DNA from: Planctomyces sp.
GTDB lineage: Bacteria > Planctomycetota > Planctomycetia > Planctomycetales > Planctomycetaceae
Direction of reading: 5' to 3'
Assembly (NCBI GenBank): GCA_005798445.1
Contig: SYJG01000062.1
Span: forward strand, 1-44,747
DNA length: 44,747 nt
The translations under genes and the position numbers were made by a program. The notes beneath the pieces are model-generated. The model was not told the DNA's origin. It ran no database searches and saw only the letters and a program-made list of their open reading frames with translations. Positions 27,578 to 35,927 of this stretch are shown piece by piece (positions within the stretch are counted from its first letter, which is position 1; every line of letters begins with the position of its first letter).

Positions 27578-28054
27578 CTATTGATTTGGTGTCGAGACAA
27601 CCAAATGTCGCACCCGCCGATACTCTCCCGTGGCGATCACATCTCTGACCACCCACGGGCGCAAGTCGAAGTCGGCAAGACGCTCGAGCGGCAGCCAGTG
27701 CTGGGCGAGTCCCGGCTCGGCGCTTTCGATTTGCACGCGATCGATCTCGACTTCCATGTAGTGCTCCAGGCTCTGTATCAGGCACCCGGCAACCAGAAAG
27801 CGATTCTCCACCACAAACCGGTATTCTGCCCGCACGACTCGGGCAGTCGTCTCCTCCTCGAATTCCTGCCGCAGCCGTGACTCGAAGGTATCACCGATCT
27901 CGTACTCCCCGCCGATGAACGCGAAGCACGCATAGGGATCGTCGGTCGGTCGCTGTACAAGCAGCCGCTGATCGCGAATCACGATAGCTGCGACCCGGAC
28001 ACGGACGAGGTTACGGGCAGCGACCGCACGGAAGTATTCAGCTTCGCGAGACAT
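27578..28054 (-). CDS. Nudix-fold hydrolase-like protein with degenerate Nudix box
   Basis: A 158-aa protein with the Nudix fold pattern: VRVAAIVIRDQRLLVQRP at residues 18-35 and a Nudix box at 48-70, IGGEYEIGDTFESRLRQEFE then EETT. Compared with the consensus, the first Glu of the GE pair is Asp, the Arg of REXXEE is Gln, and the final Gly is Thr; the EE metal ligands remain. Activity on a nucleoside diphosphate derivative is possible but not assured. ATG 28054 has GGAGG at good spacing. It starts 32 bp after the stop of the SPFH gene on the same strand, so the two probably form an operon. Longer upstream frames overlap that gene and were rejected. Confidence 0.85.
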   Translation of the reverse strand: MSREAEYFRAVAARNLVRVRVAAIVIRDQRLLVQRPTDDPYACFAFIGGEYEIGDTFESRLRQEFEEETTARVVRAEYRFVVENRFLVAGCLIQSLEHYMEVEIDRVQIESAEPGLAQHWLPLERLADFDLRPWVVRDVIATGEYRRVRHLVVSTPNQ

Positions 28055-28086
28055 CGATCCTCCGTCCTCGAACCAATCGCTCGCGG

Positions 28087-28845
28087 TCAATTTTTCTGGG
28101 ACGCCTGCACTTGCAAGACTGGCTGAGCGTGTTCGCCGCTGCACAGCACGACCAGCAAGTTTGAGATCAGCACTTCCTTCTGGGCAGGAGAGACTTCCAG
28201 GCCGGCTGCTCTCAATTGTTCGACGGCGTCATGGACGATCGTGACGGCACCTTCGACGATTGTTTTGCGAGCGTCGATCAAGGCCAGCGCCTGTTGCCGC
28301 ATCAGCATTGCCTGAGCGATCTCCGGAGCGTAGGTCAAATCGTTCAGCTTCACATTGAGCACGCGGATGCCGGCAGCATCGACGGCCTGCTGCAACTCAG
28401 CGATGTAGGCTTTCGTGACTTCATCACTCTCGTTCTTCAAGCAGGCTTCAGACTTGTCAGGCGACTCGTAGGGAAAGCGCGAACTGACACGTTTGATGAC
28501 CGCGCCGGCTTGATCGGAAAGAAACGTGTGAAAGTTTTCGACATCCAGCGCGGCCTTCCGAGTGTCTTGAACGCGGTACACGACCACCGCACTAATGTTG
28601 ATCGGACTGCCGTTGCGCTCGACGACCGTGGAAGTCGCCATGTGCATGGTCAGATCTCGTGTCGGAATCCTCCGCAGCGAACGGCCGACGGGATGAATCC
28701 AGCGAATACCTTCGGTACGGAGCGTACCGATGTACTGGCCGAACCGTAGGACGACCATTTCCTCTCGCGGGTTCACCACAAAGAACCCGAACAGCAAGAT
28801 CGGAGGAAAGAAGATCGAGACGGCGACCACCAATGCGAGTTCCAT
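28087..28845 (-). CDS. SPFH/band 7 (prohibitin-like) membrane protein
   Basis: A 252-aa protein. One membrane segment is at residues 4-24 (ALVVAVSIFFPPILLFGFFV), followed by NPREEMVVLRFGQYIGTL and the SPFH core: RWIHPVGRSLRRIPTRDL, INISAVVVYRVQDTRKAAL, then a helical region with Ala-rich coiled segments (MLMRQQALALIDARKTIVEG). Family members assemble as membrane-anchored rings and help protease or lipid-domain functions. ATG 28845 has GAGG upstream. The downstream Nudix gene is 32 bp away. No NfeD partner was found next to it, so its client is unknown. Confidence 0.92.
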   Translation of the reverse strand: MELALVVAVSIFFPPILLFGFFVVNPREEMVVLRFGQYIGTLRTEGIRWIHPVGRSLRRIPTRDLTMHMATSTVVERNGSPINISAVVVYRVQDTRKAALDVENFHTFLSDQAGAVIKRVSSRFPYESPDKSEACLKNESDEVTKAYIAELQQAVDAAGIRVLNVKLNDLTYAPEIAQAMLMRQQALALIDARKTIVEGAVTIVHDAVEQLRAAGLEVSPAQKEVLISNLLVVLCSGEHAQPVLQVQASQKN

Positions 28846-28881
28846 GACGGCACCTCATGTTGGATTCCTAGGAAACATGTC

Positions 28882-28900
28882 CAAGTCGAGAATCGACTTG
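28882..28900. repeat. Small perfect hairpin (CAAGTCGA GAA TCGACTTG)
   Basis: An 8-bp perfect stem with a 3-nt loop between the esterase stop and the SPFH start. No U-tract follows on the minus strand, so a terminator is possible but unproven. Confidence 0.55.
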
Positions 28901-28964
28901 TGGGGCCGACATCGAACAAGTTCGGCCGAAGATTCTTCAATGGGGATTCGTCGGTCGTCCCGGT

Positions 28965-29903
28965 TTATTTTGGGGAAGTTGTCTTGAGAAACCCTCGATT
29001 CCGCAACCAGTCGGTGCAGGCGGTCGTCCAAGCGGAACACGCGGCGCTGGTCGGTCGCACGCCGAAGCCGTGGCCGCCGGACGCGTAGATGTGCAAGTCG
29101 CTATGAATGCCGGCTCGCTTCAATGCCAAATAGAACGTGACGCTATGTTCCACGTCGCTGATGGCATCGTCTGAGGCGTGAATGAACAACAGCGGTGGCG
29201 CGTCGGCGGGTAGCTTCACAGTGGGAGAGAGTGGGCCGACCTCCTTGAACTTGAAGTACCCCGAGTAGACCGGGATGCCGAAGTCGGGCCGGCAACTGAT
29301 TTCGTCAATCGCGTCAATCGGTTCATAAGTCCGCTTCTCGAAGTTGGTCGCGGTCGCTCCGACCAAATGCCCGCCCGCCGAGAACCCAATCATGCCGATC
29401 CGCTGCGGGTCGATGCCCCACTCCTTTGCTTTGCTGCGCACCAGACTGACTGCCCGCTGAGCATCCTTGACCGGCCCGATCGGCGGCACACCCTTCTCGT
29501 CACCGGGACGGCGCGGACAGCGGTACTTCAAGATGATGCCGGTCATGCCCAGCGAATTCAGCCACTCGGCGATTTCTTCCCCTTCGACATCCCAGCCGAG
29601 ATTGTGGTATCCGCCACCCGGACAAATCAGCATTGCCGTGCCCGTGTTCTTGTCGTTCGGCGGCCGATACACCGTCAGCGTCGGCTTTGTGACATTGGTT
29701 TTCCACTTGGTTGGCTTCCCAGCAACTTCATAGGGCACGCCCTTGACGATGAGTTGGATGAACTTCTCTTCGCCAATGGTGTCGGCATTGTCGTCGGCCG
29801 GTTTGCCCGGCCACACATCGATCACCAGCGGCTCATCGGCCGCGATCGGTGAGGTCATCGACAAGGCAATCAATAGCGAGACGGTTAATGCGATGGACTT
29901 CAT
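28965..29903 (-). CDS. Exported alpha/beta hydrolase (esterase, acetyl-xylan-esterase-like)
   Basis: A 312-aa protein. Residues 1-22 are a signal peptide (ALTVSLLIALSMTSPIAA). The alpha/beta hydrolase signature is complete: oxyanion-hole loop AMLICPGGGYHNLG at 90-103, nucleophile elbow IGFSAGGHL with Ser175, acid residue in FIHASDDAIS and catalytic His in YASGGHGFG. This pattern is that of the BD-FAE or acetyl-xylan-esterase-like group, which removes acyl groups from plant or algal polysaccharides; the substrate here is inferred. ATG 29903 is preceded by GGGAG. It stands as a single gene between repeat-rich gaps, next to a beta-helix protein and an oxidoreductase that may also act on carbohydrates. 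Confidence 0.92.
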   Translation of the reverse strand: MKSIALTVSLLIALSMTSPIAADEPLVIDVWPGKPADDNADTIGEEKFIQLIVKGVPYEVAGKPTKWKTNVTKPTLTVYRPPNDKNTGTAMLICPGGGYHNLGWDVEGEEIAEWLNSLGMTGIILKYRCPRRPGDEKGVPPIGPVKDAQRAVSLVRSKAKEWGIDPQRIGMIGFSAGGHLVGATATNFEKRTYEPIDAIDEISCRPDFGIPVYSGYFKFKEVGPLSPTVKLPADAPPLLFIHASDDAISDVEHSVTFYLALKRAGIHSDLHIYASGGHGFGVRPTSAACSAWTTACTDWLRNRGFLKTTSPK

Positions 29904-29931
29904 GGAGAGGCTCCCGGCAATTTAGAAACGG

Positions 29932-30049
29932 GGACGCAATAACTTCCCGAAGTCCAATTAGCACGACGCGCAAGCGAGTGGTCGTAGGCGGGACCACTCG
30001 CTTGCGCGTCGTGCTAACTTCCCGTTGGTTGGGGAAGTTATTGCGCTCC
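29932..30049. repeat. Nested palindromic element (outer and perfect inner arms)
   Basis: Outer arms GGACGCAATAACTTCCC (29932-29948) and its complement (30032-30049, one extra base) enclose a perfect 26-bp inverted repeat at 29958-29983 and 29992-30017 (begins TTAGCACGACGCGCAAGCGA) with an 8-nt loop. It lies upstream of the esterase start. Confidence 0.92.
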
Positions 30050-30065
30050 AGTTCCTTATTCGGAG

Positions 30066-30126
30066 AATGGGCACTCTTGCCCGTCCTGTCTTCACGCCAT
30101 TTTCGGGACGGGCAAGCGTGCCCATT
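30066..30126. repeat. Palindrome AATGGGCAC...GCCCGTCC
   Basis: Arms of 23 nt at 30066-30088 and 30104-30126, with 2 mismatches. It directly abuts the stop codon of the beta-helix gene, so it may form the 3' end of that transcript. Confidence 0.88.
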
Positions 30127-31623
30127 TTACTCCGGCAACACGACGAAGGCGGCGAATTGGGGTTCGGTGACTGGTAGCTCCGCGTTTGGCATTCCGACCG
30201 GTGGCAGAGGCGTCACTGGTTTCATGGGGACTCGCACGGGGCGGCCATCGTAAACGCCTGACGCCAGCGATGCACCGAAGAAATCCTTGACGCTGACGAT
30301 CCGAAACTTCTGTCCCGAAGTCAACACGCGCGACAAATCGACATCCACTTCCGGCAGCTTCGCAGGATTGAGCACGGCCAGATGAGCGCGTCCCGGCTCA
30401 TGAGCGTTCGGCCGCACGATGACTTGCAGCTTGGACGGAGCACCTTTCGTGAACGTGCTCTTGGTATCGAGGCCGGTCGTCGCTCGCCATTCTTTGAAAC
30501 TCAGACCTCGACTCTTGGAGCTTTCGACGACGGAGCACTCACCCCAGCGGCCATCAGTGATGTAGTAATCGTTCTCGTTCCAGCGCAATCCGCCGAGCAG
30601 CAGTCGTTCGGCCCCCTCCAGCGACACGACTGTCGATGATGCAACGACCGTGTTGTGCATGACCGTCGCCTTGCGGAAGTCGCGGAGCACCAGACCCTCT
30701 GAGAAATTGCCGGTGCAAACGACATCCTCGCTGGTCGTGCCCCACGGATAACCCAGCCGCATCCCGCCACCGACGATCACATTGTCGCGCACCGCGATGC
30801 GCTCGGCCGGCGAGGCTCCGCCAACCATGATGCCGGCAGCATGGTCACCTTTTCGTGTGAGGCAGCCGTTCTCGAAGGCGATGTTGCCGTCGATCTCGAA
30901 GCCTTTCAGCGACGCCTTCTCCGAACCATAAACGTGAATGCCGTACGCGAACTGGTGGAAGATGACGTTGTCGATGATCCGCTTGGTGCCTCGAGCATTC
31001 TGCGCGTAGATCGCATGTCCGTGCCCGCGATCCGGTCCGCGCCAGCCATTGTTGTAAATCAGGCAGCCGGAGATTTCGCCTCCTTCGCCTTCGGCCCAGA
31101 ATCCGAAGCCGCTGCCGCAGTCATGCACCACCAGATTCACGACCGAGACACGATCCCCGCGCACATCGACGTTGCCGCGCCGAATGTCCGCCGGCCACGA
31201 ACCGGCGATCTTGGTCTCTCGCAGAGGATGGCTGCACGTCACCTCGAAATCACGATAGACGGTATCCGCGCCGAGCATCAAGAACAGTCCGTTGTCCCGT
31301 TCATCCCCGTCGCGCGGCTGCGTGTCGATGGTCACTCGCCCGCCACGCTCGCCGCGAACGATCACCGGAGTTCCCGGCCGCCCGCTCAATCGCGACACGA
31401 ACCCGCCGCGGTACATCCCCGCATGAATCCAAACGGTGTCGCCAGGCTTCACGACTTCGGTGGCAGCCAGAGCCGTCGCCAAATCCCAAGGCTCTGAGAC
31501 CGATCCCTTCCCCTGCGGAGAACCATTCGGTGTCGCATGAAACTCCGCCGCGACGAGTTCTACGACAGTCACGGCCAAGATCAGCCAACTCATGCAAACA
31601 GCCCGGCATCGCGATGACATCAT
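30127..31623 (-). CDS. Exported right-handed beta-helix protein (pectate-lyase-like fold)
   Basis: A 498-aa protein. A signal peptide covers about residues 1-26 (CMSWLILAVTVVELVAAEF). FHATPNGSPQGKGSVSEPWD and LATALAATEVVKPGDTVWIH are the standard opening of DUF1565-type and other parallel beta-helix proteins. Repeating coils follow (GGEISGCLIYNNGWRG, RIIDNVIFHQFAYGIHVYGS, NVIVGGGMRLGYPW). The C-terminus is a beta-rich domain (GRAHLAVLNPAKLPEVDVDL). Members cleave or bind polysaccharides; catalytic residues could not be assigned. It is followed, 51 bp upstream in sequence on the same strand, by the Gfo/Idh/MocA gene, so the two may be an operon. The first of two ATG codons at 31623 was taken; the next codon also fits. 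Confidence 0.88.
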   Translation of the reverse strand: MMSSRCRAVCMSWLILAVTVVELVAAEFHATPNGSPQGKGSVSEPWDLATALAATEVVKPGDTVWIHAGMYRGGFVSRLSGRPGTPVIVRGERGGRVTIDTQPRDGDERDNGLFLMLGADTVYRDFEVTCSHPLRETKIAGSWPADIRRGNVDVRGDRVSVVNLVVHDCGSGFGFWAEGEGGEISGCLIYNNGWRGPDRGHGHAIYAQNARGTKRIIDNVIFHQFAYGIHVYGSEKASLKGFEIDGNIAFENGCLTRKGDHAAGIMVGGASPAERIAVRDNVIVGGGMRLGYPWGTTSEDVVCTGNFSEGLVLRDFRKATVMHNTVVASSTVVSLEGAERLLLGGLRWNENDYYITDGRWGECSVVESSKSRGLSFKEWRATTGLDTKSTFTKGAPSKLQVIVRPNAHEPGRAHLAVLNPAKLPEVDVDLSRVLTSGQKFRIVSVKDFFGASLASGVYDGRPVRVPMKPVTPLPPVGMPNAELPVTEPQFAAFVVLPE

Positions 31624-31674
31624 TGACGCTCCGTTTTCGGACTGCCAGCGGCTGGGGCGTTCACCGACTTGATC

Positions 31675-32976
31675 TCACACGACCTTCGGAAGTTCGAACC
31701 CATTGCGATGCTCGCGGCCGAGGAGTTTGTTGGCGGCGGGATCGTCGAACGATTCGGTTTCAGGGTCCAGTCGCAGCTTCTTGCCGGTGCGCCAAGCGAT
31801 GTTGCCGGCGTGGCACATCAGCGAACTGACGTGCCCCGAATAGAGTTCCTGGTTGAGCGATTCGCGTTTGCGGCTGCGAACGGCGTCGAGAAAGTTGCGA
31901 ATGTGGACCTGCTGGGCTTTTTCCAGACTGCTGCCGCCTTCTTTGATGACTTTGCCCGCCGCGTCGTAGGCGATCCACTTCGAGTTGGTCAGCAGCATCC
32001 AACCGGTCTCGCCGTAGATGGCCGCACCTTCCGTCGCATTAAACAGTTTCGGCCGAGACCACAGACGCATCTCGTATTGGATGATCTTGTCCGGGTACTC
32101 GTAGTTGACGAGCATCGTGTCGGGCCACTCTTGGTCGTCCTCTTTGAAGAAGAACTTGCCGCCGGCACACGAGACCGACTGCGGCATACCGTCCAGGCCC
32201 ATGACGGCGCGGCAGTAGTCGATGCGGTGGACGCCGTCGTTGCCCAGGTCGCCGGTGCCGTAATCGAACAGCCATCGCCAAGCGCCGCCGACGATCGATG
32301 CGTTGAACGGCCGCTCGGCCACCGGACCTTGCCAGATGTTGTAATCCAGGCCGCTGGGAGGCGAGCCGTTCGGGGCCAACCGAACTTCGCGGTTGCGGTC
32401 CGTTTCCCAAGCTTTGCCGTAGATCACTTTGCCCAGCCCACCGCTCCGGATGAACTCGGTGGCTTCGTGGAGGAACGCCGCGCTGCGAATCTGCGTCCCC
32501 ACCTGCACCATGCGATCGTGTTTGCGAGCGGCGGCAACAGCCGTCTTGCCTTCCACGATGTTGTGGCTCGCTGGCTTTTCGACATAAACGTCCTTGCCGG
32601 CCAAGCAACCATGAATCGTCAGCAGCGCGTGCCAATGATCCGGCGTGGCGACCATGAAGACGTCGATCGACTTGTCGTCGAGCAACTCGCGAAAATCATT
32701 GACCAGCTTTGGCGCAACTCCGGTCTTCTGCTTCATCTCCTCGCCGCGCTGTTTGCGGACCGGCTCGTTGACGTCGCAGAGGTGCGTGATGACGCAATCC
32801 GGTTCCGCCGCGAAGCTGTGCATCACCGAATTGCCTCGGCCACGGACGCCAATACAAGCGACGCTGATTTTTTCGTTTGCCGCCACAGCGCGGCCCGTCG
32901 ATGCGGCACTCACGCCGATGCCGACACCCAGAGCCGCCGTCTGTTGCAGAAACTTGCGACGCGAATTTCGAGACAT
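31675..32976 (-). CDS. Tat-exported Gfo/Idh/MocA family oxidoreductase
   Basis: A 433-aa protein. The leader MSRNSRRKFLQQTAALGVGI has a clear Tat motif RRKFLQ. The NAD(P)-binding core follows: SVACIGVRGRGNSVM, then DVFMVATPDHWHALLTIHGC and the key catalytic lysine motif VYVEKPASHNIVEG. The C-terminal domain carries GDLGNDGVHRIDYCRAVMGL, including the His usually involved in proton transfer. The family oxidises or reduces sugars and sugar derivatives with NAD(P). Tat export of a folded, cofactor-loaded enzyme is common in planctomycetes. ATG 32976 was chosen since GAGGGG precedes it. The selenoprotein candidate lies 33 bp upstream on the same strand, and the beta-helix gene follows. Confidence 0.94.
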   Translation of the reverse strand: MSRNSRRKFLQQTAALGVGIGVSAASTGRAVAANEKISVACIGVRGRGNSVMHSFAAEPDCVITHLCDVNEPVRKQRGEEMKQKTGVAPKLVNDFRELLDDKSIDVFMVATPDHWHALLTIHGCLAGKDVYVEKPASHNIVEGKTAVAAARKHDRMVQVGTQIRSAAFLHEATEFIRSGGLGKVIYGKAWETDRNREVRLAPNGSPPSGLDYNIWQGPVAERPFNASIVGGAWRWLFDYGTGDLGNDGVHRIDYCRAVMGLDGMPQSVSCAGGKFFFKEDDQEWPDTMLVNYEYPDKIIQYEMRLWSRPKLFNATEGAAIYGETGWMLLTNSKWIAYDAAGKVIKEGGSSLEKAQQVHIRNFLDAVRSRKRESLNQELYSGHVSSLMCHAGNIAWRTGKKLRLDPETESFDDPAANKLLGREHRNGFELPKVV

Positions 32977-33009
32977 GCTGTTTCCCCTCATAATAATGCC
33001 ACGGGACTT

Positions 33010-34356
33010 TCACTCTCCCGTCGCGAAGTAGGCCGGATTGGGCGTGTCGTATACGACCGACGCACGCGGCGGAACGCGGTCCGCCGGAGCTTTGCCCGAG
33101 ACCAGCTCCATCGAGATGCCGACCGGATACCGGCCGGGACGATAATTGAAGTGGTGATCACCCCAAGGTGTGCCGTAGGCGTCCCCGAGCGCGATGACGT
33201 CGAAGCGAGTGAAGGCGTTTGCCCGGCGATCCCAGGTCAGATCGCCGAGGACGATCGGCTCGAAGCCCTGGACCGATCGGCCTTCGCGTTTCCCTTTGCG
33301 ATCTTCTTTGTCCGCTGTGGCGAAGTCTGCGCCCAGAGCAGCCGAACCTTCCAGGCGGAGGTGGACAAGCTCGGCGGAAACATCAGTCACGGTCAACGTC
33401 AGCGAACGCGAGCGCACGTCTCGCTTGTCGCAAATGCCGCACTCGCCGTAAGCCATGCCCAGGATCAAGTGAGCCCGCGTCATGCGATCGGCCACGGCTT
33501 CGAGCAGCGGATAAGTGTCGCCCGGTTTCGGATCAGGCCGCACGATCGACTGCCACTCGGCTTCCTTGATCCACATGGAGTCCGGCTGCGCTTCCCAACG
33601 TTCGCCGTAATGAGTGAGCCAGTCTTCCGGCTCTTTCAACGCGGGATAATCGCTCCGTCGAGCTTTGCGCAGGCGACCATTCTCCTCGCGCGTCAGCAAG
33701 CGGTGATAGGTGCGCAGGATCAAGGCGTTTGCCGGAGGCGCGATCGAAGTCACGTTGGCAGCCACAGGAACGGTCGCGTCGATCTTGTCCGCGCCGGGCT
33801 GGCGCTCATCGTCAGTCAACGATTGCCATTTCTTCAAGATGCCCTGCAGATCGCGGCGGTTATGTTCCGTTCCGCCGGCCGCGTAGAACGAACCGAGTCG
33901 AACGCCGCTGGCGGTCAAGCATTCGATGTTGCCTCCCGCGCCCGCGAGCTTGATGCCAGTCTCGCGCAGAAACTCCCCTTCCGCATCCTTGCGATTCATG
34001 GCGACATGACCGGACACGGCCACGGCGACGAATTGCTCCTTGATGATCTTGGTCATCTCGTCGGTCCACATCGCGGTCCCACGGACCGCACGGCCGCCGC
34101 TTCAACAACCACCGACAGGCGGTGCTCCGCCGCCCGACCACAACAGAATCGGTTTCCCCTCCGCCGCGGCTCGCCGACGTGCGTCTTGCAGACTCGTCAA
34201 CCACTCGACTTCGCGCCATCTCGATTCGCCAACGTGAGGACGAATGAGTTCGCGCAGCGAGCCAAACTGATCGGCCGCGAGACTGTCCTGCGCGTGCAGC
34301 GCTGAGGCCGCTGTGCAAAGAAGAATGGCCGCGAACCAAGTCTTGCGTACTGACAT
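33010..34356 (-). CDS. Exported thioredoxin-like protein with in-frame Cys-UGA: candidate selenoprotein
   Basis: Reads as one 448-codon frame broken by a single TGA (34102-34104). Upstream: GGAGG at 34356, a signal peptide (TWFAAILLCTAASALHA), then a thioredoxin-like start (VEWLTSLQDARRRAAAEGKP, ILLWSGGGAPPVGGC) ending at Cys84. Codon 85 is TGA. The frame then goes on, with no shift, as SGGRAVRGTAMWTDEMTKII, KEQFVAVAV and a further 330 residues ending PNPAYFATGE. The layout AxxxGKPILLW...C...FVAVAV is that of thioredoxin_7-like folds, so the UGA falls at the redox site. A 7-bp hairpin follows at SECIS spacing. Alternatives are a nonsense mutation, or a second protein begun at ATG 34071, which lacks a ribosome site. 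Selenocysteine is inferred. Confidence 0.72.
34073..34089 (-). promoter_or_regulatory. SECIS-like hairpin after the in-frame UGA
   Basis: In the minus-strand transcript GCGGUCC, loop GUG, GGACCGC form a perfect 7-bp stem. Counting the U of UGA as 1, the loop is G23-U24-G25. In E. coli fdhF the SelB-contacting loop bases are also G23 and U24. The bulged U17 of fdhF is not present (C17, paired). Confidence 0.55.
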
Positions 34357-34415
34357 GCTCGTTTCCTCCGATTTCGCGAAAGATCGTGTTAGGTTCCTGG
34401 CGGTGATCGCCGAAA

Positions 34416-34575
34416 GGTGTGGCAAAACATCCTGGCGAACGTAGCCGTCTCGCTCCCGCGAGGCGGAGCAATGACCACAGACGTCCGTGATTGAGTTGAT
34501 GCACAAGTTCAATTGCTCTGCCTCGTGGAACGAGGCAGCTACATTCGTTCGGTCGCCAGCAACTTTTGCCATACC
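34416..34575. repeat. Composite inverted-repeat element, copy 1 of 3
   Basis: A 160-bp element. Its ends GGTGTGGCAAAA and TTTTGCCATACC pair, followed inward by CTGGCGAACG and CGGTCGCCAG. Inside are hairpin A at 34445-34466 (CCGTCTCG CTCCCG CGAGGCGG) and hairpin B at 34518-34538 (CTGCCTCG TGGAA CGAGGCAG). It fills most of the 325-bp divergent gap between the candidate selenoprotein gene and the nagA-like gene; no other gene is visible there. Confidence 0.92.
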
Positions 34576-34681
34576 CTCGCCGAGCGCTCAGCCTTGTGCC
34601 CATCGACCGAGGCATTGAAACTGCAAAGCAGCGACTTTTCCATGCCTCGCCGCTTCGCCCGCCTTGTCCTGGGAGTCATCC

Positions 34682-35881
34682 ATGCCGACGCCTGTTGTGT
34701 TCCGAGGTCCGATTGTGCTTCCCAACCGCATCGAACGCGGCACGATTGTTGTCCGAGACGGGCGGATCTCCGAGGTGCTCGAAGCCGGTGCGTCACTGCC
34801 GCCGGATGCGACTGTCGTTGATGCGGGCGACGGCTATCTCTCGCCGGGATTCGTCGATCTGCATGTGCATGGCGGATTGGGTGGCGATTTCATGGACGGG
34901 ACGGCCGAATCGTTTCAGCTCGCGTTGAAAGCACACGCGCGACACGGGACGACTCGAATGGCGATCACGACGACCGTCGCAAAACACGAGCAGATTCTCG
35001 CAACGCTCGATCAGACTCGGCAGTATCGCCGCACTCCGGAGCCGAACGGAGCACGAGTGATGGGTGCTCACTTTTATGGACCGTACTTTCGGTACGAAGC
35101 GCGCGGAGCACATCCGGGCGCGGAGGTTCGGCCGGCTGTCCAACAGGAGTTCGATCAGTACCTCGAATACGCCGACGATCTCGTGACGGCGACGGTCGCA
35201 CCGGAAATCGGCGGAGCGAAAGAGTTCGCGCTCGCCTGCAAGGCCAAAGGAGTGCGGACGAACGTCGGTCACTCGTGGGCGACGTTCGATCAAATGACCG
35301 AGGCCGTGGAAGTGTGGGGCGTGCGGCACATCGACCATCTGTTCTGCGCGATGTCGGATAAGACTCGGCTGCGACAATTCCAGATGTACCCGATGCAAGG
35401 GGGAGTGCTCGAAGCAACGCTGTACTTCGACGAGTTGACGACCGAAGTCATCGCCGACGGCCGGCATCTCGACGCGGGGCTGCTGAAATTGGCTCTCAAA
35501 ATCAAAGGCCCGGATCGGCTCGCACTGGTGACCGATTGCAGCCGAGCGCTCGACATGCCGGACGGCCGCTACTTGATCGGCCCGCGCGACGGTGGCGAGC
35601 CGTTCGTCAAAAAGGACGAGGTCGGCATGTTGCCCGACCTGTCCGCGCTGGCATCGAGCGTTCACGGAATGGACCACATGATTCGAACGTTTGCCGAACT
35701 CACCGGCCGCCCGCTATGGGAGGTCATTCGCATGGCCTCGCTCACACCGGCTCACATTGCGGGACGAGAGCGCGAATTCGGCAGCCTCGAAAAGGGCAAG
35801 CAAGCCGACGTGGTGGTTTTTGATCGCGACTTGAATGTGCAGCGAGTGTTTATCGACGGCGTTGAACTGCAGTTGAAATGA
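34682..35881 (+). CDS. NagA-like amidohydrolase (N-acetylglucosamine-6-phosphate deacetylase family), atypical metal site
   Basis: A 399-aa protein. Metal-dependent amidohydrolase features: GFVDLHVHGGLGGDFMDG with H61 and H63, TNVGHSWATF with H197, HIDHLFCAM with H219 (the NagA THLFNAM position), and catalytic Asp285 in LVTDCSRALDMPDG. NagA removes acetate from GlcNAc-6-phosphate in amino-sugar use. The usual metal ligand Glu in HxEGP is replaced: the sequence is GAHFYGPYF, with Tyr132. The activity may therefore be changed or use one metal. ATG 34682 has GGGAG upstream; an upstream in-frame ATG is less well placed. A nitrilase-family gene follows 46 bp downstream, probably in one operon. Confidence 0.85.
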   Translation: MPTPVVFRGPIVLPNRIERGTIVVRDGRISEVLEAGASLPPDATVVDAGDGYLSPGFVDLHVHGGLGGDFMDGTAESFQLALKAHARHGTTRMAITTTVAKHEQILATLDQTRQYRRTPEPNGARVMGAHFYGPYFRYEARGAHPGAEVRPAVQQEFDQYLEYADDLVTATVAPEIGGAKEFALACKAKGVRTNVGHSWATFDQMTEAVEVWGVRHIDHLFCAMSDKTRLRQFQMYPMQGGVLEATLYFDELTTEVIADGRHLDAGLLKLALKIKGPDRLALVTDCSRALDMPDGRYLIGPRDGGEPFVKKDEVGMLPDLSALASSVHGMDHMIRTFAELTGRPLWEVIRMASLTPAHIAGREREFGSLEKGKQADVVVFDRDLNVQRVFIDGVELQLK

Positions 35882-35927
35882 CTTTACCCCACTGGGCCTG
35901 CCGGGGTGAGGTTCAGGAGAATGTCTC

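Noticed and set aside
27578-28144. Longer Nudix start at 28144
   Set aside because: It overlaps the end of the SPFH gene; the ATG at 28054 has a strong GGAGG site and the normal domain start.
31669-34305. 878-codon open frame on the plus strand opposite the oxidoreductase and candidate selenoprotein
   Set aside because: The minus strand carries a full Gfo/Idh/MocA protein and a thioredoxin-like protein; the plus frame has no recognisable domain or ribosome site.
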